A stretch of 64,000 bases of DNA from JADJPO01 sp963828555 (GTDB lineage: Bacteria > Actinomycetota > Actinomycetes > Actinomycetales > Kineosporiaceae), in contig CAWHEL010000004.1 in NCBI GenBank assembly GCA_963828555.1, positions 992,001 through 1,056,000 on the forward strand, given 5' to 3'. Shown piece after piece: positions 7,305 through 16,169 of this stretch. The notes beneath the pieces are model-generated. The model saw only the letters and a list, made by a program, of their open reading frames with translations. It did no database searches and was not told the DNA's origin. The first letter of the stretch is position 1; each line of letters opens with the position of its first letter. Position numbers and translations under genes: made by a program.

Positions 7305-10300
7305 TCATCCGGCTCGGATCCGCAAACCCTTGGGGGTGGCGTGGAAGCCTGCCTCGGCCAGCGCCCGGGCCAGCGGCAGGCCGCTGCGCAGCACGCCCTC
7401 GCCGTCGGCGCGCTCCACGGTGAGCCGGCCCAGCGCTCCTTCGCGGACGGCGAGCGCGAGTGCGTCGGCGGCCGGCTGCAGGGTGGCGGGCTCGGCCGAC
7501 CAGGACAGCAGCGAGCGGCCGCCACGCTCCACGTAGAGCACCAGGTCGCCGTCGACCAGGACCACCACGGCCCCGGCCTTGCGCCCCGGCTTGTGCCCCT
7601 GCTTGCCGGCCCCGGTCGACCCAGCGGAGGCGTCGCTCTCCGGCCGGGCGGGCCAGGCCAGCGCGGCGCCGTAGGGGTTGGCCGGGTCGGCCGCGGCCAG
7701 CACCACGGTGCTCACCGACGCCTGATCGCCGACCGGCCGTGCCCCGGCGCGCAGCCGGTCCACGGCTCCGGTGGTGGCGAACTGGGCGGCCCCAAGGCCT
7801 TCGACGAAGTAGCCGCGGCGGACCCGACCCGCGTCCTCGAACGCTGACAGCACGCGGTAGGCGGCGGCGAAACCCCCGCTGACCGCCTCGGCCCCCACCG
7901 CACCCCGGGTGAGCACGCCGTGCCGCTCGAGCAGCACTTCGGCCTGGGCATGCGCCCTCACCGTGGGGTCGGTCTCCAAGGCGGGCAGCAGCGACCATCG
8001 ACCCACCGTCGTCGGCGGGCCGGCGCGGGAAGGCATCGCCGGCCGTCCGGTGGCGGCCCGCGCTGCGCGCAGGCCGGCGTAGCGGCCCCCGCCGTAACGC
8101 AGCCGTGGCGCGGCGGCCCGGGTGCGGTGGGCAGTGCGGCCGCCGGTCAGCCGGGTGCGCAGCGCGGCCATGGTGTCGTTGGTGAGCCTGCCGACCCAGA
8201 TCAGCTCCCACAGTGCGGTGGCCAGCTCGGCGTCCGGTGGGCCGCCGACGGCGTCGGACAGGGCCCGGAAGAAATAGGCGCCACCGCCGCCGAGGGCCTC
8301 GAGCACCCGAGTGTGCAGCTCGGCCGGCGCGAAGAGGGGGTCGGGCGGCGCCAGGGTCAGCGGGGCGAACTCGACCGGGTGCAGGCTGAGCCAGCCGTCC
8401 TCGCCGGGCAGGGCGCCGTGCCCGGCCCAGAGCACCTCGTCGGCGGCGAGCAGTTCGTCCAGCATCGCCGGGGAGTAGCCGGGCACCCGGCTGGGCAGCA
8501 CCAGGGTCTCCAGCGCGCTGGCCGGCACCAGCGCGCCGGCAAGCTGCTCGACCGCGCGCAACACGCCATCGGCGCCGCGCAGGCCCGCTCCGACGCCCTG
8601 CCACTGCGGCAGGAAGCGGCCGAGATCGCTGGGGGAGACCGGCTCTACCTCGGCGCGCAGCGCCGCGACCGAGCGGCGGCGCAGGGTGCGCAGTACCTCG
8701 CGGTCGCAGTAGTCCGTGCCGTGTCCGCCGCCGGACTCCAGCGGCCGCAGCTCGCCCTCGACCAGGCGCCCCGCCGCGGCCAGCCGGCGCAGGGCTTCGA
8801 TCACCACCGCCACACCCAGCCCGAAGCGGTGTGCTGCAACGGCTGCCGTGAAGGGTGCGTGGGTGCGGGCGAACCGGGCCAGCAGGTCGCCCACGGGGTC
8901 GGGCACCGGTTCGGTGAACGCCTCGGCGACGCCGACCGGCAGCGGGGTGCCCAGAGCGTCACGCAACCGGCCCGCGTCCTCGACCGCGGCCCAGTGCTCC
9001 TGCCCGGCGATCCGGACCCGGATCGCCCGGCGCGCTGCCTCGAGCTCGACCAGCCACCCGCCCACGACCGGCTCGGCCGTCGGCGGCGGTGTGGCGTCGT
9101 CCGCCGGGGGCGCGGCCAGCAGTCGCGCGGCCAGTTCGGTCGTGGTCAGCGGACCGAGCAGTCGGAGCAGGTCGGCGGCTCCCTCCACCCCGACCAGGCG
9201 CCGGGTCACGGTGAGCCGCTGCAGTTCCGACTCGGTGCGTTCCAGCGCCGCCGGGTCGAGCAGGTCGCGCAGTGCGGCTCCCTCGCCGCGGCCCAGTAGC
9301 TCCGACAGCAGTGCCGGGTCCAGAGCCAGCGCGGCGGCGCGACGCTCGGCCAGGGGGGAGTCGCCCTCGTAGAGGAACTGCGCCACGTAGCCGAACATCA
9401 GGCTGCGGGCGAACGGCGACGGCTCGGTGGTGGCCACCTCGACGATCCGTACCGAGCGCTGCTGAAGATCGCGCATCAGAGTCACCAGACCGGGGACGTC
9501 GAACACATCCTGCAGGCACTCGCGCACCGTCTCCAGCACGATCGGGAAGCTGCCGTAACGACTGGCCACCTCGAGCAGCTGCGCGGCGCGCTGGCGCTGC
9601 TGCCACAGCGGCTGACGCTGCCCCGGACGCCGTCGGGGCAGCAACAGCGCCCGCCCCGCACACTCGCGGAACCGCGAGGCGAACAGCGCCGAACCGCCGA
9701 GGGTGTCGGTGACCAGCTGCTCGACGTCGTCCGGGTCGAGCAGGATCAGGTCGCTGATCTCGGGGGCCTCGCCGTCCGTGGTCTCCAGGTCGGGCAGCCG
9801 CAGCACGATGCCGTCGTCGGCGGGCATCGCCTGCACGTCGACCCCGAACCGTTCGCGCATCCGGGTGGCGATGGCCAGCGCCCAGGGCGAATGCACCTGG
9901 GCCCCGAACGGCGCGTGGATCACCACCCGCCAGTCGCCCAGTTCGTCGCGGAAGCGCTCGATCACGATCGTGCGGTCGTCGGGCACCCGCCGGGTGGCCT
10001 GCTGCTGCTCGCGCAGGTAGGCGATCAGGTTGTCCGCGGCCCAGGCGTCCAGGCCGCTGGCGCGGGCCCTGGCGAGGGCTGCGTCGTCTTCCATGCCGGT
10101 GATCTCCCGGACGAAGGCCCCCACGGCCCGGCCCAGCTCGGCCGGGCGGCCGAGGGCGTCACCGTGCCAGAACGGCAGCCGCCCCGGCTGTCCGGGGGCA
10201 GGGGTGACCAGCACCCGGTCGTGGGTGATCTCCTCGATCCGCCAGGACGTCGACCCGAGGGTGAACACATCGCCCACCCGGGACTCGTAGACCATCTCCT

Positions 10301-12032
10301 CGTCCAGCTCGCCGACTCGGCGCCCGCCACCGCCGCGAGCCTCTTGCCCGCCGGCCAGGAACACGCCGAACAGACCGCGGTCGGGAATGGTGCCCCCGCT
10401 GGTGACCGCGAGCCGCTGTGCGCCGGGGCGCCCGGTGAGCACGCCACCGATCCGGTCCCACACGATGCGCGGGCGCAGTTCGGCGAACTCGTCGCTCGGG
10501 TATCGCCCGGAGAGCATGTCGAGGACGGCCTCGAACACGGCCCGGCTCAGGGTGGCGAACGGGGCGGCCCGGCGGACCAGCGCCTCGAGGTCGTCGACGG
10601 CCCAGGCGTCCATCGCCAGCATCGCTACGATCTGCTGGGCCAGCACATCCAGCGGGTTGGCCGGCACCCGCAGCGCCTCGATCCGCCCGTCCCGCATGCG
10701 TTCCACGACCACCGCGGTCTGCACCAGGTCGCTGCGGTACTTGGGGAAGAGCACCCCGCGGGAGACGGCGCCCACCTGGTGCCCGGCCCGCCCGACCCGC
10801 TGCAGCCCGCTGGCCACGCTGGGCGGGGACTCCACCTGCACCACCAGGTCCACCGCGCCCATGTCGATGCCCAGCTCCAGGCTGGAGGTGGCCACCACGG
10901 CCGGCAGGCGCCCGGCCTTCAGCTCACCCTCGATGGTGGCCCGCTGCTCCTTGCTGACCGAGCCGTGGTGGGCGCGGGCCAGCACCGACGCCGCGCCGAC
11001 GCTTGCGCCCGACTGGGCCATGATCTGGGCCGGGACCGCGTCGGCCACCAGCGGTTCACCACTGAGCCGCTCGGCCCAGACCTCGTTCAGCCGCGCGGTC
11101 AGCCGCTCGGCGAGCCGCCGGGAGTTGGCGAAGACCAGCGTGGAGTGGTGTGCGGCGATCAGGTCGACCACCCGCTCCTCGACGTGCGGCCAGATCGAGG
11201 GCTGGCGGGGGGTGCCGGCGGCTGGGCCGCTCAGGTCGGGCTCGGGTTCGCCGGCCCGGCCGGGCGCGGGGGTGCCGGGGGCGGCGAGGGTGTCCAGGTC
11301 GCCCATGTCCGGCACAGGGACCACCACGGTGAGGTCGAACTCCTTGGCCGACGGCGGTTGCACGATCCTCACCCGGGCCTGGCCGGAGCCGCCGAGCCAG
11401 CGGGCGACGTCCTGCACCGGGCGCACCGTCGCGCTCAGGCCCACCCGCTGCGCGGGGGCCCCCAGCAGGGCGTCGAGCCGTTCCAGGCTGAGCGCCAGGT
11501 GGGCGCCGCGCTTGGACCCGGCCAGGGCGTGCACCTCGTCGACGACGACGGTCTGCACCCCGGCGAGCGCCGTCCGCGCCTGAGAGGTCAGCAGCAGGAA
11601 CAGCGACTCGGGTGTGGTGATCAGGACGTCGGGCGGGGTACGGGTGAACGCCCTGCGCTCCTCGGCCGGTGTGTCACCCGAGCGGACGCCGACCCGCACC
11701 TCGGGCACGGGCAGCCCGAGCCGGGTCGCGGCCTGACGGATCCCGGCGAGCGGGCCGCGCAGGTTTCGCTCGACGTCGACGGCGAGGGCCTTCAACGGGG
11801 AGACGTAGAGCACCCGGCAGCGGCGTTCCACCTGCTCGGGGACCGGTGCCGCGGCCAGCCGGTCGAGGGCCCAGAGGAACGCCGCCAGGGTCTTGCCCGA
11901 GCCGGTCGGAGCGACGACCAGGGCGTGGTCTCCGTCGCTGACCGCCTCCCAGGCACCGAGCTGGGCCGCCGTCGGCGCGAGGAACGCCCCGGTGAACCAG
12001 TCCCGGGTGGCGGGCGAGAAACGACTGAGCAC
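7305..12032 (-). CDS. lhr: Large ATP-dependent helicase Lhr
   Basis: Superfamily 2 helicase of 1575 residues, the length expected for full Lhr with its long C-terminal extension. Motif I is APTGSGKT (41-48), motif II DEVH (165-168). Further motifs are LSATVRP, TSSLELGIDMG and QRVGRAGHQ. The remaining roughly 700 residues correspond to the Lhr C-terminal domain. Lhr unwinds 3'-tailed duplexes and is damage-linked in mycobacteria. The GTG start is the first usable codon; no Shine-Dalgarno is obvious. It lies directly upstream of nei on the same strand. Confidence 0.93.
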   Translation of the reverse strand: MLSRFSPATRDWFTGAFLAPTAAQLGAWEAVSDGDHALVVAPTGSGKTLAAFLWALDRLAAAPVPEQVERRCRVLYVSPLKALAVDVERNLRGPLAGIRQAATRLGLPVPEVRVGVRSGDTPAEERRAFTRTPPDVLITTPESLFLLLTSQARTALAGVQTVVVDEVHALAGSKRGAHLALSLERLDALLGAPAQRVGLSATVRPVQDVARWLGGSGQARVRIVQPPSAKEFDLTVVVPVPDMGDLDTLAAPGTPAPGRAGEPEPDLSGPAAGTPRQPSIWPHVEERVVDLIAAHHSTLVFANSRRLAERLTARLNEVWAERLSGEPLVADAVPAQIMAQSGASVGAASVLARAHHGSVSKEQRATIEGELKAGRLPAVVATSSLELGIDMGAVDLVVQVESPPSVASGLQRVGRAGHQVGAVSRGVLFPKYRSDLVQTAVVVERMRDGRIEALRVPANPLDVLAQQIVAMLAMDAWAVDDLEALVRRAAPFATLSRAVFEAVLDMLSGRYPSDEFAELRPRIVWDRIGGVLTGRPGAQRLAVTSGGTIPDRGLFGVFLAGGQEARGGGGRRVGELDEEMVYESRVGDVFTLGSTSWRIEEITHDRVLVTPAPGQPGRLPFWHGDALGRPAELGRAVGAFVREITGMEDDAALARARASGLDAWAADNLIAYLREQQQATRRVPDDRTIVIERFRDELGDWRVVIHAPFGAQVHSPWALAIATRMRERFGVDVQAMPADDGIVLRLPDLETTDGEAPEISDLILLDPDDVEQLVTDTLGGSALFASRFRECAGRALLLPRRRPGQRQPLWQQRQRAAQLLEVASRYGSFPIVLETVRECLQDVFDVPGLVTLMRDLQQRSVRIVEVATTEPSPFARSLMFGYVAQFLYEGDSPLAERRAAALALDPALLSELLGRGEGAALRDLLDPAALERTESELQRLTVTRRLVGVEGAADLLRLLGPLTTTELAARLLAAPPADDATPPPTAEPVVGGWLVELEAARRAIRVRIAGQEHWAAVEDAGRLRDALGTPLPVGVAEAFTEPVPDPVGDLLARFARTHAPFTAAVAAHRFGLGVAVVIEALRRLAAAGRLVEGELRPLESGGGHGTDYCDREVLRTLRRRSVAALRAEVEPVSPSDLGRFLPQWQGVGAGLRGADGVLRAVEQLAGALVPASALETLVLPSRVPGYSPAMLDELLAADEVLWAGHGALPGEDGWLSLHPVEFAPLTLAPPDPLFAPAELHTRVLEALGGGGAYFFRALSDAVGGPPDAELATALWELIWVGRLTNDTMAALRTRLTGGRTAHRTRAAAPRLRYGGGRYAGLRAARAATGRPAMPSRAGPPTTVGRWSLLPALETDPTVRAHAQAEVLLERHGVLTRGAVGAEAVSGGFAAAYRVLSAFEDAGRVRRGYFVEGLGAAQFATTGAVDRLRAGARPVGDQASVSTVVLAAADPANPYGAALAWPARPESDASAGSTGAGKQGHKPGRKAGAVVVLVDGDLVLYVERGGRSLLSWSAEPATLQPAADALALAVREGALGRLTVERADGEGVLRSGLPLARALAEAGFHATPKGLRIRAG

Positions 12033-12092
12033 ACAGCCATCCTGCCTCGCCCCACCGACAGTCGCCGGTGGGACGGGGCAGGAGCTGTGCGA

Positions 12093-12478
12093 TCAGCGCC
12101 GGAACTGCACGACGATCCCGGTCAGGGCCTTGGCGACACGCAGCATGTCGGCGCTGGCCACGCCCGAGTCGTTCGCACTCGATCGGGCCCGCTCGGCCGC
12201 AGCGACCGCGCCGGTGGCAGTGTCGGCAATCCGCTGGGCTCCGGCCGCGGCGTCATTCAGGCTGCGGTTGATCTCGTGCGTCGTCGCGGTCTGCTCCTCG
12301 ACCGCCGAGGTCACGGGCCAGTTAGCTCAACTCGGCTTTCCTCATGGGTGACCGCGGTGGTCAGGTTGGTGAGGCTGATGCTGAGGACGACGCCGAGCAG
12401 GCCGAGCACCGCGGCGGTGACAGTGGCCATGGTCATGTACGGGATGCCTCGGGTGGGCGGTTTAGCCGAAGCGGTCAT
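12093..12478 (-). pseudogene. Methyl-accepting chemotaxis protein remnant with large internal deletion
   Basis: Two overlapping open frames form the two ends of one chemoreceptor. 12478-12311 encodes a 55-residue N-terminus: short basic tail, one membrane helix (about residues 14-36) and the start of a periplasmic segment ending HEESRVE. 12314-12093 encodes the last 73 residues of a receptor signalling domain, with AVEEQTATTHEIN, the conserved segment just after the hairpin tip, and a final VVQFRR. The ligand domain, second helix, HAMP and first signalling helix are missing. The frames join at a GTGA overlap, so the junction is a deletion with a frame shift. Confidence 0.75.
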
Positions 12479-12557
12479 GAGTCCCAGGTCGGGTGCCGCA
12501 GCCGCCGTCTTGACTGCTCCTGAGAAGTCGATGCGGTCGGCATGACATGCTCCGCGG

Positions 12558-12812
12558 GTGCGGATGAGCGAGTTCTGGCGGCTGGTGGACGACGAGTTCG
12601 GCGTCGCCCATGGGCGCACGCTGGTACACGACCACGTCATCGGTGCGCTGGGCCACCGCACCGCCGAGCAGGCGCTCGCCGCGAGCGAGGACCCGAGTGC
12701 GGTCTGGTTCGCCCTCTGCGCCGAGCTGGAGATCCCGAAGGAACGCTGGTGGGGCCGCGACGTCGTGCACCGACGCGGCGTGTCGCCTGCATCGAACACA
12801 CGTTCGGATTAG
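12558..12812 (+). CDS. DUF3046 family protein
   Basis: Small protein of 84 residues. Its N-terminal 65 residues match the DUF3046 pattern (MSEFWRLVDDEFG, HDHVIGALGHRTAEQAL, VWFALC, RWWG), a family typically encoded just before recA in actinobacteria. Function unknown. GTG 12558 gives the family N-terminus V-R-M-SEFWRL; ATG 12564 is the alternative. The last 20 residues lie beyond the conserved part and overlap the recA SOS box. Confidence 0.85.
   Translation: MRMSEFWRLVDDEFGVAHGRTLVHDHVIGALGHRTAEQALAASEDPSAVWFALCAELEIPKERWWGRDVVHRRGVSPASNTRSD
12793..12806 (+). promoter_or_regulatory. LexA-binding SOS box of recA
   Basis: CGAACACACGTTCG matches the actinobacterial LexA operator GAAC-N4-GTTC perfectly, 137 bp upstream of the recA ATG and inside the 3' end of the DUF3046 gene. 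The lexA gene itself is in this window. Damage-inducible recA transcription is the expected outcome. Confidence 0.85.
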
Positions 12813-12814
12813 TC

Positions 12815-12851
12815 TCGTCCACAGAAGTCCGGCTCCGCCCCGTTGTCCACA
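12815..12851 (+). promoter_or_regulatory. Two DnaA-box-like nonamers upstream of recA
   Basis: TTGTCCACA at 12843-12851 is an exact match to the high-GC actinobacterial DnaA box. TCGTCCACA at 12815-12823 differs at one position in the same orientation. Both lie between the SOS box and the recA start. Binding is a prediction. Confidence 0.35.
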
Positions 12852-12942
12852 GGGCAGGTGCCGGGTGAGGGCACAGTGTCGGTGGCGGCCTCTAGCGTCG
12901 TCGGCGATGAAGAAGACCAGATCCCGACCCCGAGGTGGAGAC

Positions 12943-14025
12943 ATGCCAGCCCCCGCAGACCGTGACAAGGCCCTCGAATCGGCCTTGGCCCAGATCGACC
13001 GTCAGTTCGGCAAGGGGTCGGTGATGCGTCTCGGTGAGAACGTGCGCCCCCCGATCGAGGTCATCCCGACCGGGTCCATCGCCCTCGACGTCGCCCTCGG
13101 TATCGGCGGTCTGCCGCGCGGTCGAGTGGTCGAGATCTACGGGCCGGAGTCCTCGGGTAAGACCACCGTCGCGCTGCACGCCGTGGCGAGTGCCCAGAAG
13201 GCCGGCGGCATCGCGGCGTTCATCGACGCCGAGCACGCGCTCGATCCGGAGTACGCCAAGAAGCTCGGGGTCGACACCGACGCCCTGCTGGTCTCACAGC
13301 CCGACACGGGCGAGCAGGCGCTGGAGATCGCCGACATGCTGATTCGCTCCGGCGCGCTGGACGTGATCGTGATCGACTCGGTGGCGGCCCTGGTGCCCCG
13401 GGCCGAGATCGAGGGCGAGATGGGCGACAGCCACGTCGGCCTGCAGGCCCGCCTGATGTCCCAGGCGCTGCGGAAGATCACTGGTGCGCTGAGCAACTCG
13501 GGCACCACCGCGATCTTCATCAACCAGCTCCGGGAGAAGATCGGCGTCATGTTCGGCTCGCCCGAGACCACCACAGGCGGCCGGGCGTTGAAGTTCTACT
13601 CCTCAATCCGGCTGGACGTGCGGCGGATCGAGACGCTCAAGGACGGCACCGACGCGGTCGGCTCGCGGACCCGGGTGAAAGTGGTCAAGAACAAGGTCAG
13701 CCCGCCGTTCAAGCAGGCCGAGTTCGACATCCTCTACGGCATCGGGATCTCGCGCGAGGGCGGCCTGATCGATATGGGCGTCGAGCAGGGCTTCGTGCGC
13801 AAGTCGGGTGCCTGGTACACCTACGAGGGCGACCAGCTCGGCCAGGGCAAGGAGAACGCCCGCGCCTTCCTGCGGGACAACCCCGACCTGGCGGACGAGC
13901 TGGAGAAGAGGATCAAGGAGAAGCTCGGCATCGGTCCGCGGGTGGATGCGCCCGCAGCCGCTGCCCCGTCGGTCGACGTGCGGTCCGAGGCCAAGGCGAA
14001 GGCCAAGGCCCCGGTCGACTTCTGA
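12943..14025 (+). CDS. recA: Recombinase RecA
   Basis: Full-length RecA of 360 residues without an intein. Walker A is GPESSGKT (67-74). DVIVIDSVAALVPRAEIEGEMGD and INQLREKIGVMFG are clear. The tail is acidic to Lys/Ala-rich and ends PVDF. RecA forms the nucleoprotein filament for recombination and triggers LexA self-cleavage. ATG 12943 has AGGTGGAG at good spacing and gives the family N-terminus; ATG 12907 would add 12 residues. recX follows after 8 bp and an SOS box lies upstream. Confidence 0.98.
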   Translation: MPAPADRDKALESALAQIDRQFGKGSVMRLGENVRPPIEVIPTGSIALDVALGIGGLPRGRVVEIYGPESSGKTTVALHAVASAQKAGGIAAFIDAEHALDPEYAKKLGVDTDALLVSQPDTGEQALEIADMLIRSGALDVIVIDSVAALVPRAEIEGEMGDSHVGLQARLMSQALRKITGALSNSGTTAIFINQLREKIGVMFGSPETTTGGRALKFYSSIRLDVRRIETLKDGTDAVGSRTRVKVVKNKVSPPFKQAEFDILYGIGISREGGLIDMGVEQGFVRKSGAWYTYEGDQLGQGKENARAFLRDNPDLADELEKRIKEKLGIGPRVDAPAAAAPSVDVRSEAKAKAKAPVDF

Positions 14026-14033
14026 TCTCTGCG

Positions 14034-14612
14034 GTGTCCCGTTCGTCGTGGCGGCGATCCGGGGCCGGGCCTGACGCGCCCGCTCCCGGGACGCCGGCCG
14101 ATCTTACGCCGGACGCCGACCCCGTGTCGGTCGCCCGGGCGATCGCCCTGCGTCAGCTCACGGCGTCGCCCAAGACCCGCGCACAGCTCGCTGACGGACT
14201 GGCCCGCCGTGGTGTGTCGCAGGAGGTGGCCGAGAGCCTGCTGGACCGGTTCGAACAGGTCGGGCTGCTGGACGACGCCGAGTACGCGCGAATGTGGGTC
14301 GAGTCCCGACATGCCGGGCGTGGCCTGTCCCGCCGGGCGTTGGAGCACGAGCTGCGCGCCCGCGGGGTCGAGGTCGACCTGGTCCGGGAAGCGGTGGCCG
14401 TGGTGGACGGCGACGCGGAGTTCGCTGCCGCCTGTGCTCTGATCCGGCGCCGGGTGCCCAGCTCGCGGGTGGAGGACCCGATCAAGCGGGACCGTCGGCT
14501 GCTCGGGCTGCTCGCCCGCAAGGGGTACGGCTCCGAGCTGGCCCACCGGGCGCTGAAGGCCGTTCTCGCAGAAGCAGACGTATACGTCGAGATCGAGGAA
14601 ATGCCGGACTAA
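14034..14612 (+). CDS. recX: Regulatory protein RecX
   Basis: RecA modulator of 192 residues built of three-helix RecX repeats (ASPKTRAQLADGLARRGV, LLDDAEYARMWVESR, then ALEHELRARGV). An N-terminal Pro/Ala-rich tail of about 30 residues precedes the first repeat. It starts 8 bp after recA, the standard recA-recX operon. Its TAA shares bases with the TAG of the convergent permease gene (14609-14612), so the operons meet with a 4-bp overlap and no room for a separate terminator. Confidence 0.93.
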   Translation: MSRSSWRRSGAGPDAPAPGTPADLTPDADPVSVARAIALRQLTASPKTRAQLADGLARRGVSQEVAESLLDRFEQVGLLDDAEYARMWVESRHAGRGLSRRALEHELRARGVEVDLVREAVAVVDGDAEFAAACALIRRRVPSSRVEDPIKRDRRLLGLLARKGYGSELAHRALKAVLAEADVYVEIEEMPD

Positions 14613-15520
14613 GCGCCGCTGGGCCGCATCTGCTCCACGGCCGTGGCCCGCTCGCTGGGGGTCTGAGCCCGGGAGAGTCGCTGCTCCACCCATTCGGCGA
14701 GCTTGCCGAGGGAGAAGTTCAGCAGGATGAAGACCAGCCCGACGAACATCAACATCGGGATCCGGTTGTCCAGGTTCTGGGCTGCGCGATTCGCCAGGGT
14801 GAGCAGCTCGGTGTAAACGCCCAGCACCGCCGCCAACGATGTGTCCTTCAGGACGACCACCAGCTGACTGATCACGGCGGGCAGCATGACCCGGAACGCC
14901 TGCGGCAGCAGGACCAGCCGCATGGTCTGCCAATGCGTCAGCCCGATCGCCAGCGCCGCCTCGCGCTGGCCGCGGGGCAACGAGGCCACCCCGGCGCGCA
15001 CGATCTCGGCGAAGATCACCATGTTGTAGGCGGTCAGCCCGATCACCAAGTACCACAGCCCGTCCTGGCCGGGCAGTCCGGCGACGCTGATCCCGAGATC
15101 GGGCAATACCCGGCTGGCGAAGAAGATGGTGATCACCACAGGCAGGCCGCGCAGGAGTTCCATCGCCCCGATCAGGGGCAGTCGGCTCCAGCGGCCCAGC
15201 ATCATCCGGATCACGCCGAGCGCGGTGCCCAGAACCAGCGAGAAGACAATGGCCAGCGCTGCGGCCACCACGGTGGCGCGAAGACCACGCCCGATCAGCC
15301 GCCACACCGCACCGAACGAGGGATGCGTCGGGTCGACCAGCGGCCCCCAGCGTTCCGCGGTGAACTGGCCGGCCTCGACCAGTCTCCAGATCACGACGCT
15401 CACCACGGCGAGGAGTGCCACGCTGGCGGCCACCCCGAGCACCCGGTAGCGGCGCATCGCCACCGGGCCCGGGACGTCGAACAGCACAGAGCTCGCAGTT
15501 GCCTTCGCTGTCGCGCTCAC
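14609..15520 (-). CDS. gluD: Glutamate/polar amino acid ABC transporter permease, second subunit
   Basis: HisM-type inner-membrane permease of 303 residues. A cytoplasmic N-terminal extension of about 25 residues is followed by a helix, a periplasmic stretch and five further helices. The EAA loop is EIVRAGVASLPRGQREAALAIG. GTG 15520 overlaps the gluC stop by 4 bp. Order and relatedness fit the gluABCD glutamate uptake system of actinobacteria, but substrate specificity cannot be read from the permeases. Confidence 0.88.
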   Translation of the reverse strand: MSATAKATASSVLFDVPGPVAMRRYRVLGVAASVALLAVVSVVIWRLVEAGQFTAERWGPLVDPTHPSFGAVWRLIGRGLRATVVAAALAIVFSLVLGTALGVIRMMLGRWSRLPLIGAMELLRGLPVVITIFFASRVLPDLGISVAGLPGQDGLWYLVIGLTAYNMVIFAEIVRAGVASLPRGQREAALAIGLTHWQTMRLVLLPQAFRVMLPAVISQLVVVLKDTSLAAVLGVYTELLTLANRAAQNLDNRIPMLMFVGLVFILLNFSLGKLAEWVEQRLSRAQTPSERATAVEQMRPSGA

Positions 15521-16167
15521 CGCACGATCGCCGTCCGGCGTTCGGCGACGGCCAGCAGCCCGCCCGCCGGCAGGGTGATCAGCAGATAGCCGAGCGCCAC
15601 CCCGACCAGCACCGGGGTCACGGCGTAGCCCTGGGCGCTGGTCAGCGACTCGCCCACGCTGAACAGGTCACGGCCCACGCCGAACGCGCCGACCACCGCC
15701 GAGTTCTTGAACATCGCGATCAGCACGCTGCCCAGCGGCGGGATCGAACTGCGGAAGGCCTGAGGCAGCACGATCTGCCTCAGCGACTGGCCGAAGGTCA
15801 GGCCGATTGCTCGCGCGGCCTCGGCCTGACCGGTCGGCACCGAGTTGATCCCGGCCCGCAACGCCTCGCAGACGAAGGCCGAGGTGTAGACCACCAGCGC
15901 CGACAGCCCGAACACCCAGTAGGAGCCGTTGATGCCGATCTCCGGCAGCCCGAAAGCGAAGAAGAACAGCACCACGGTGAGCGGGCAGTTGCGCACCACG
16001 GTCACCCAGGCCGAGCCGAACCGCCGCAGGGGCGGCACGGGGGAGACCCGGAAGGCCGCGATCACGGTGCCGAGCAGCACCGAGCCGACCACGCCCCACA
16101 GGCACAGCTGCAGGGACACCAAGAAGCCTCGGCCGAACAGGCCGAGGTTCTCGGTGATCGCCTCCAT
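15517..16167 (-). CDS. gluC: Glutamate/polar amino acid ABC transporter permease, first subunit
   Basis: HisM-type permease of 216 residues with about five membrane helices. The EAA-type loop EALRAGINSVPTGQAEAARAIG contacts the ATPase. It starts 2 bp after the binding-protein gene and overlaps gluD by 4 bp, so the genes are co-translated. Two distinct permeases are the rule for this importer class. Confidence 0.88.
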   Translation of the reverse strand: MEAITENLGLFGRGFLVSLQLCLWGVVGSVLLGTVIAAFRVSPVPPLRRFGSAWVTVVRNCPLTVVLFFFAFGLPEIGINGSYWVFGLSALVVYTSAFVCEALRAGINSVPTGQAEAARAIGLTFGQSLRQIVLPQAFRSSIPPLGSVLIAMFKNSAVVGAFGVGRDLFSVGESLTSAQGYAVTPVLVGVALGYLLITLPAGGLLAVAERRTAIVR

Positions 16168-16169
16168 GC

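Noticed and set aside
7920..9299. Long plus-strand frames across the lhr gene (also 9891-12545)
   Set aside because: Antisense shadows of a high-GC helicase gene; composition is His/Gln/Arg/Gly-rich without domain structure.
12610..12942. N-terminal extension of recA
   Set aside because: It would run through the DUF3046 gene in another frame and the SOS box; the family N-terminus begins at 12943.
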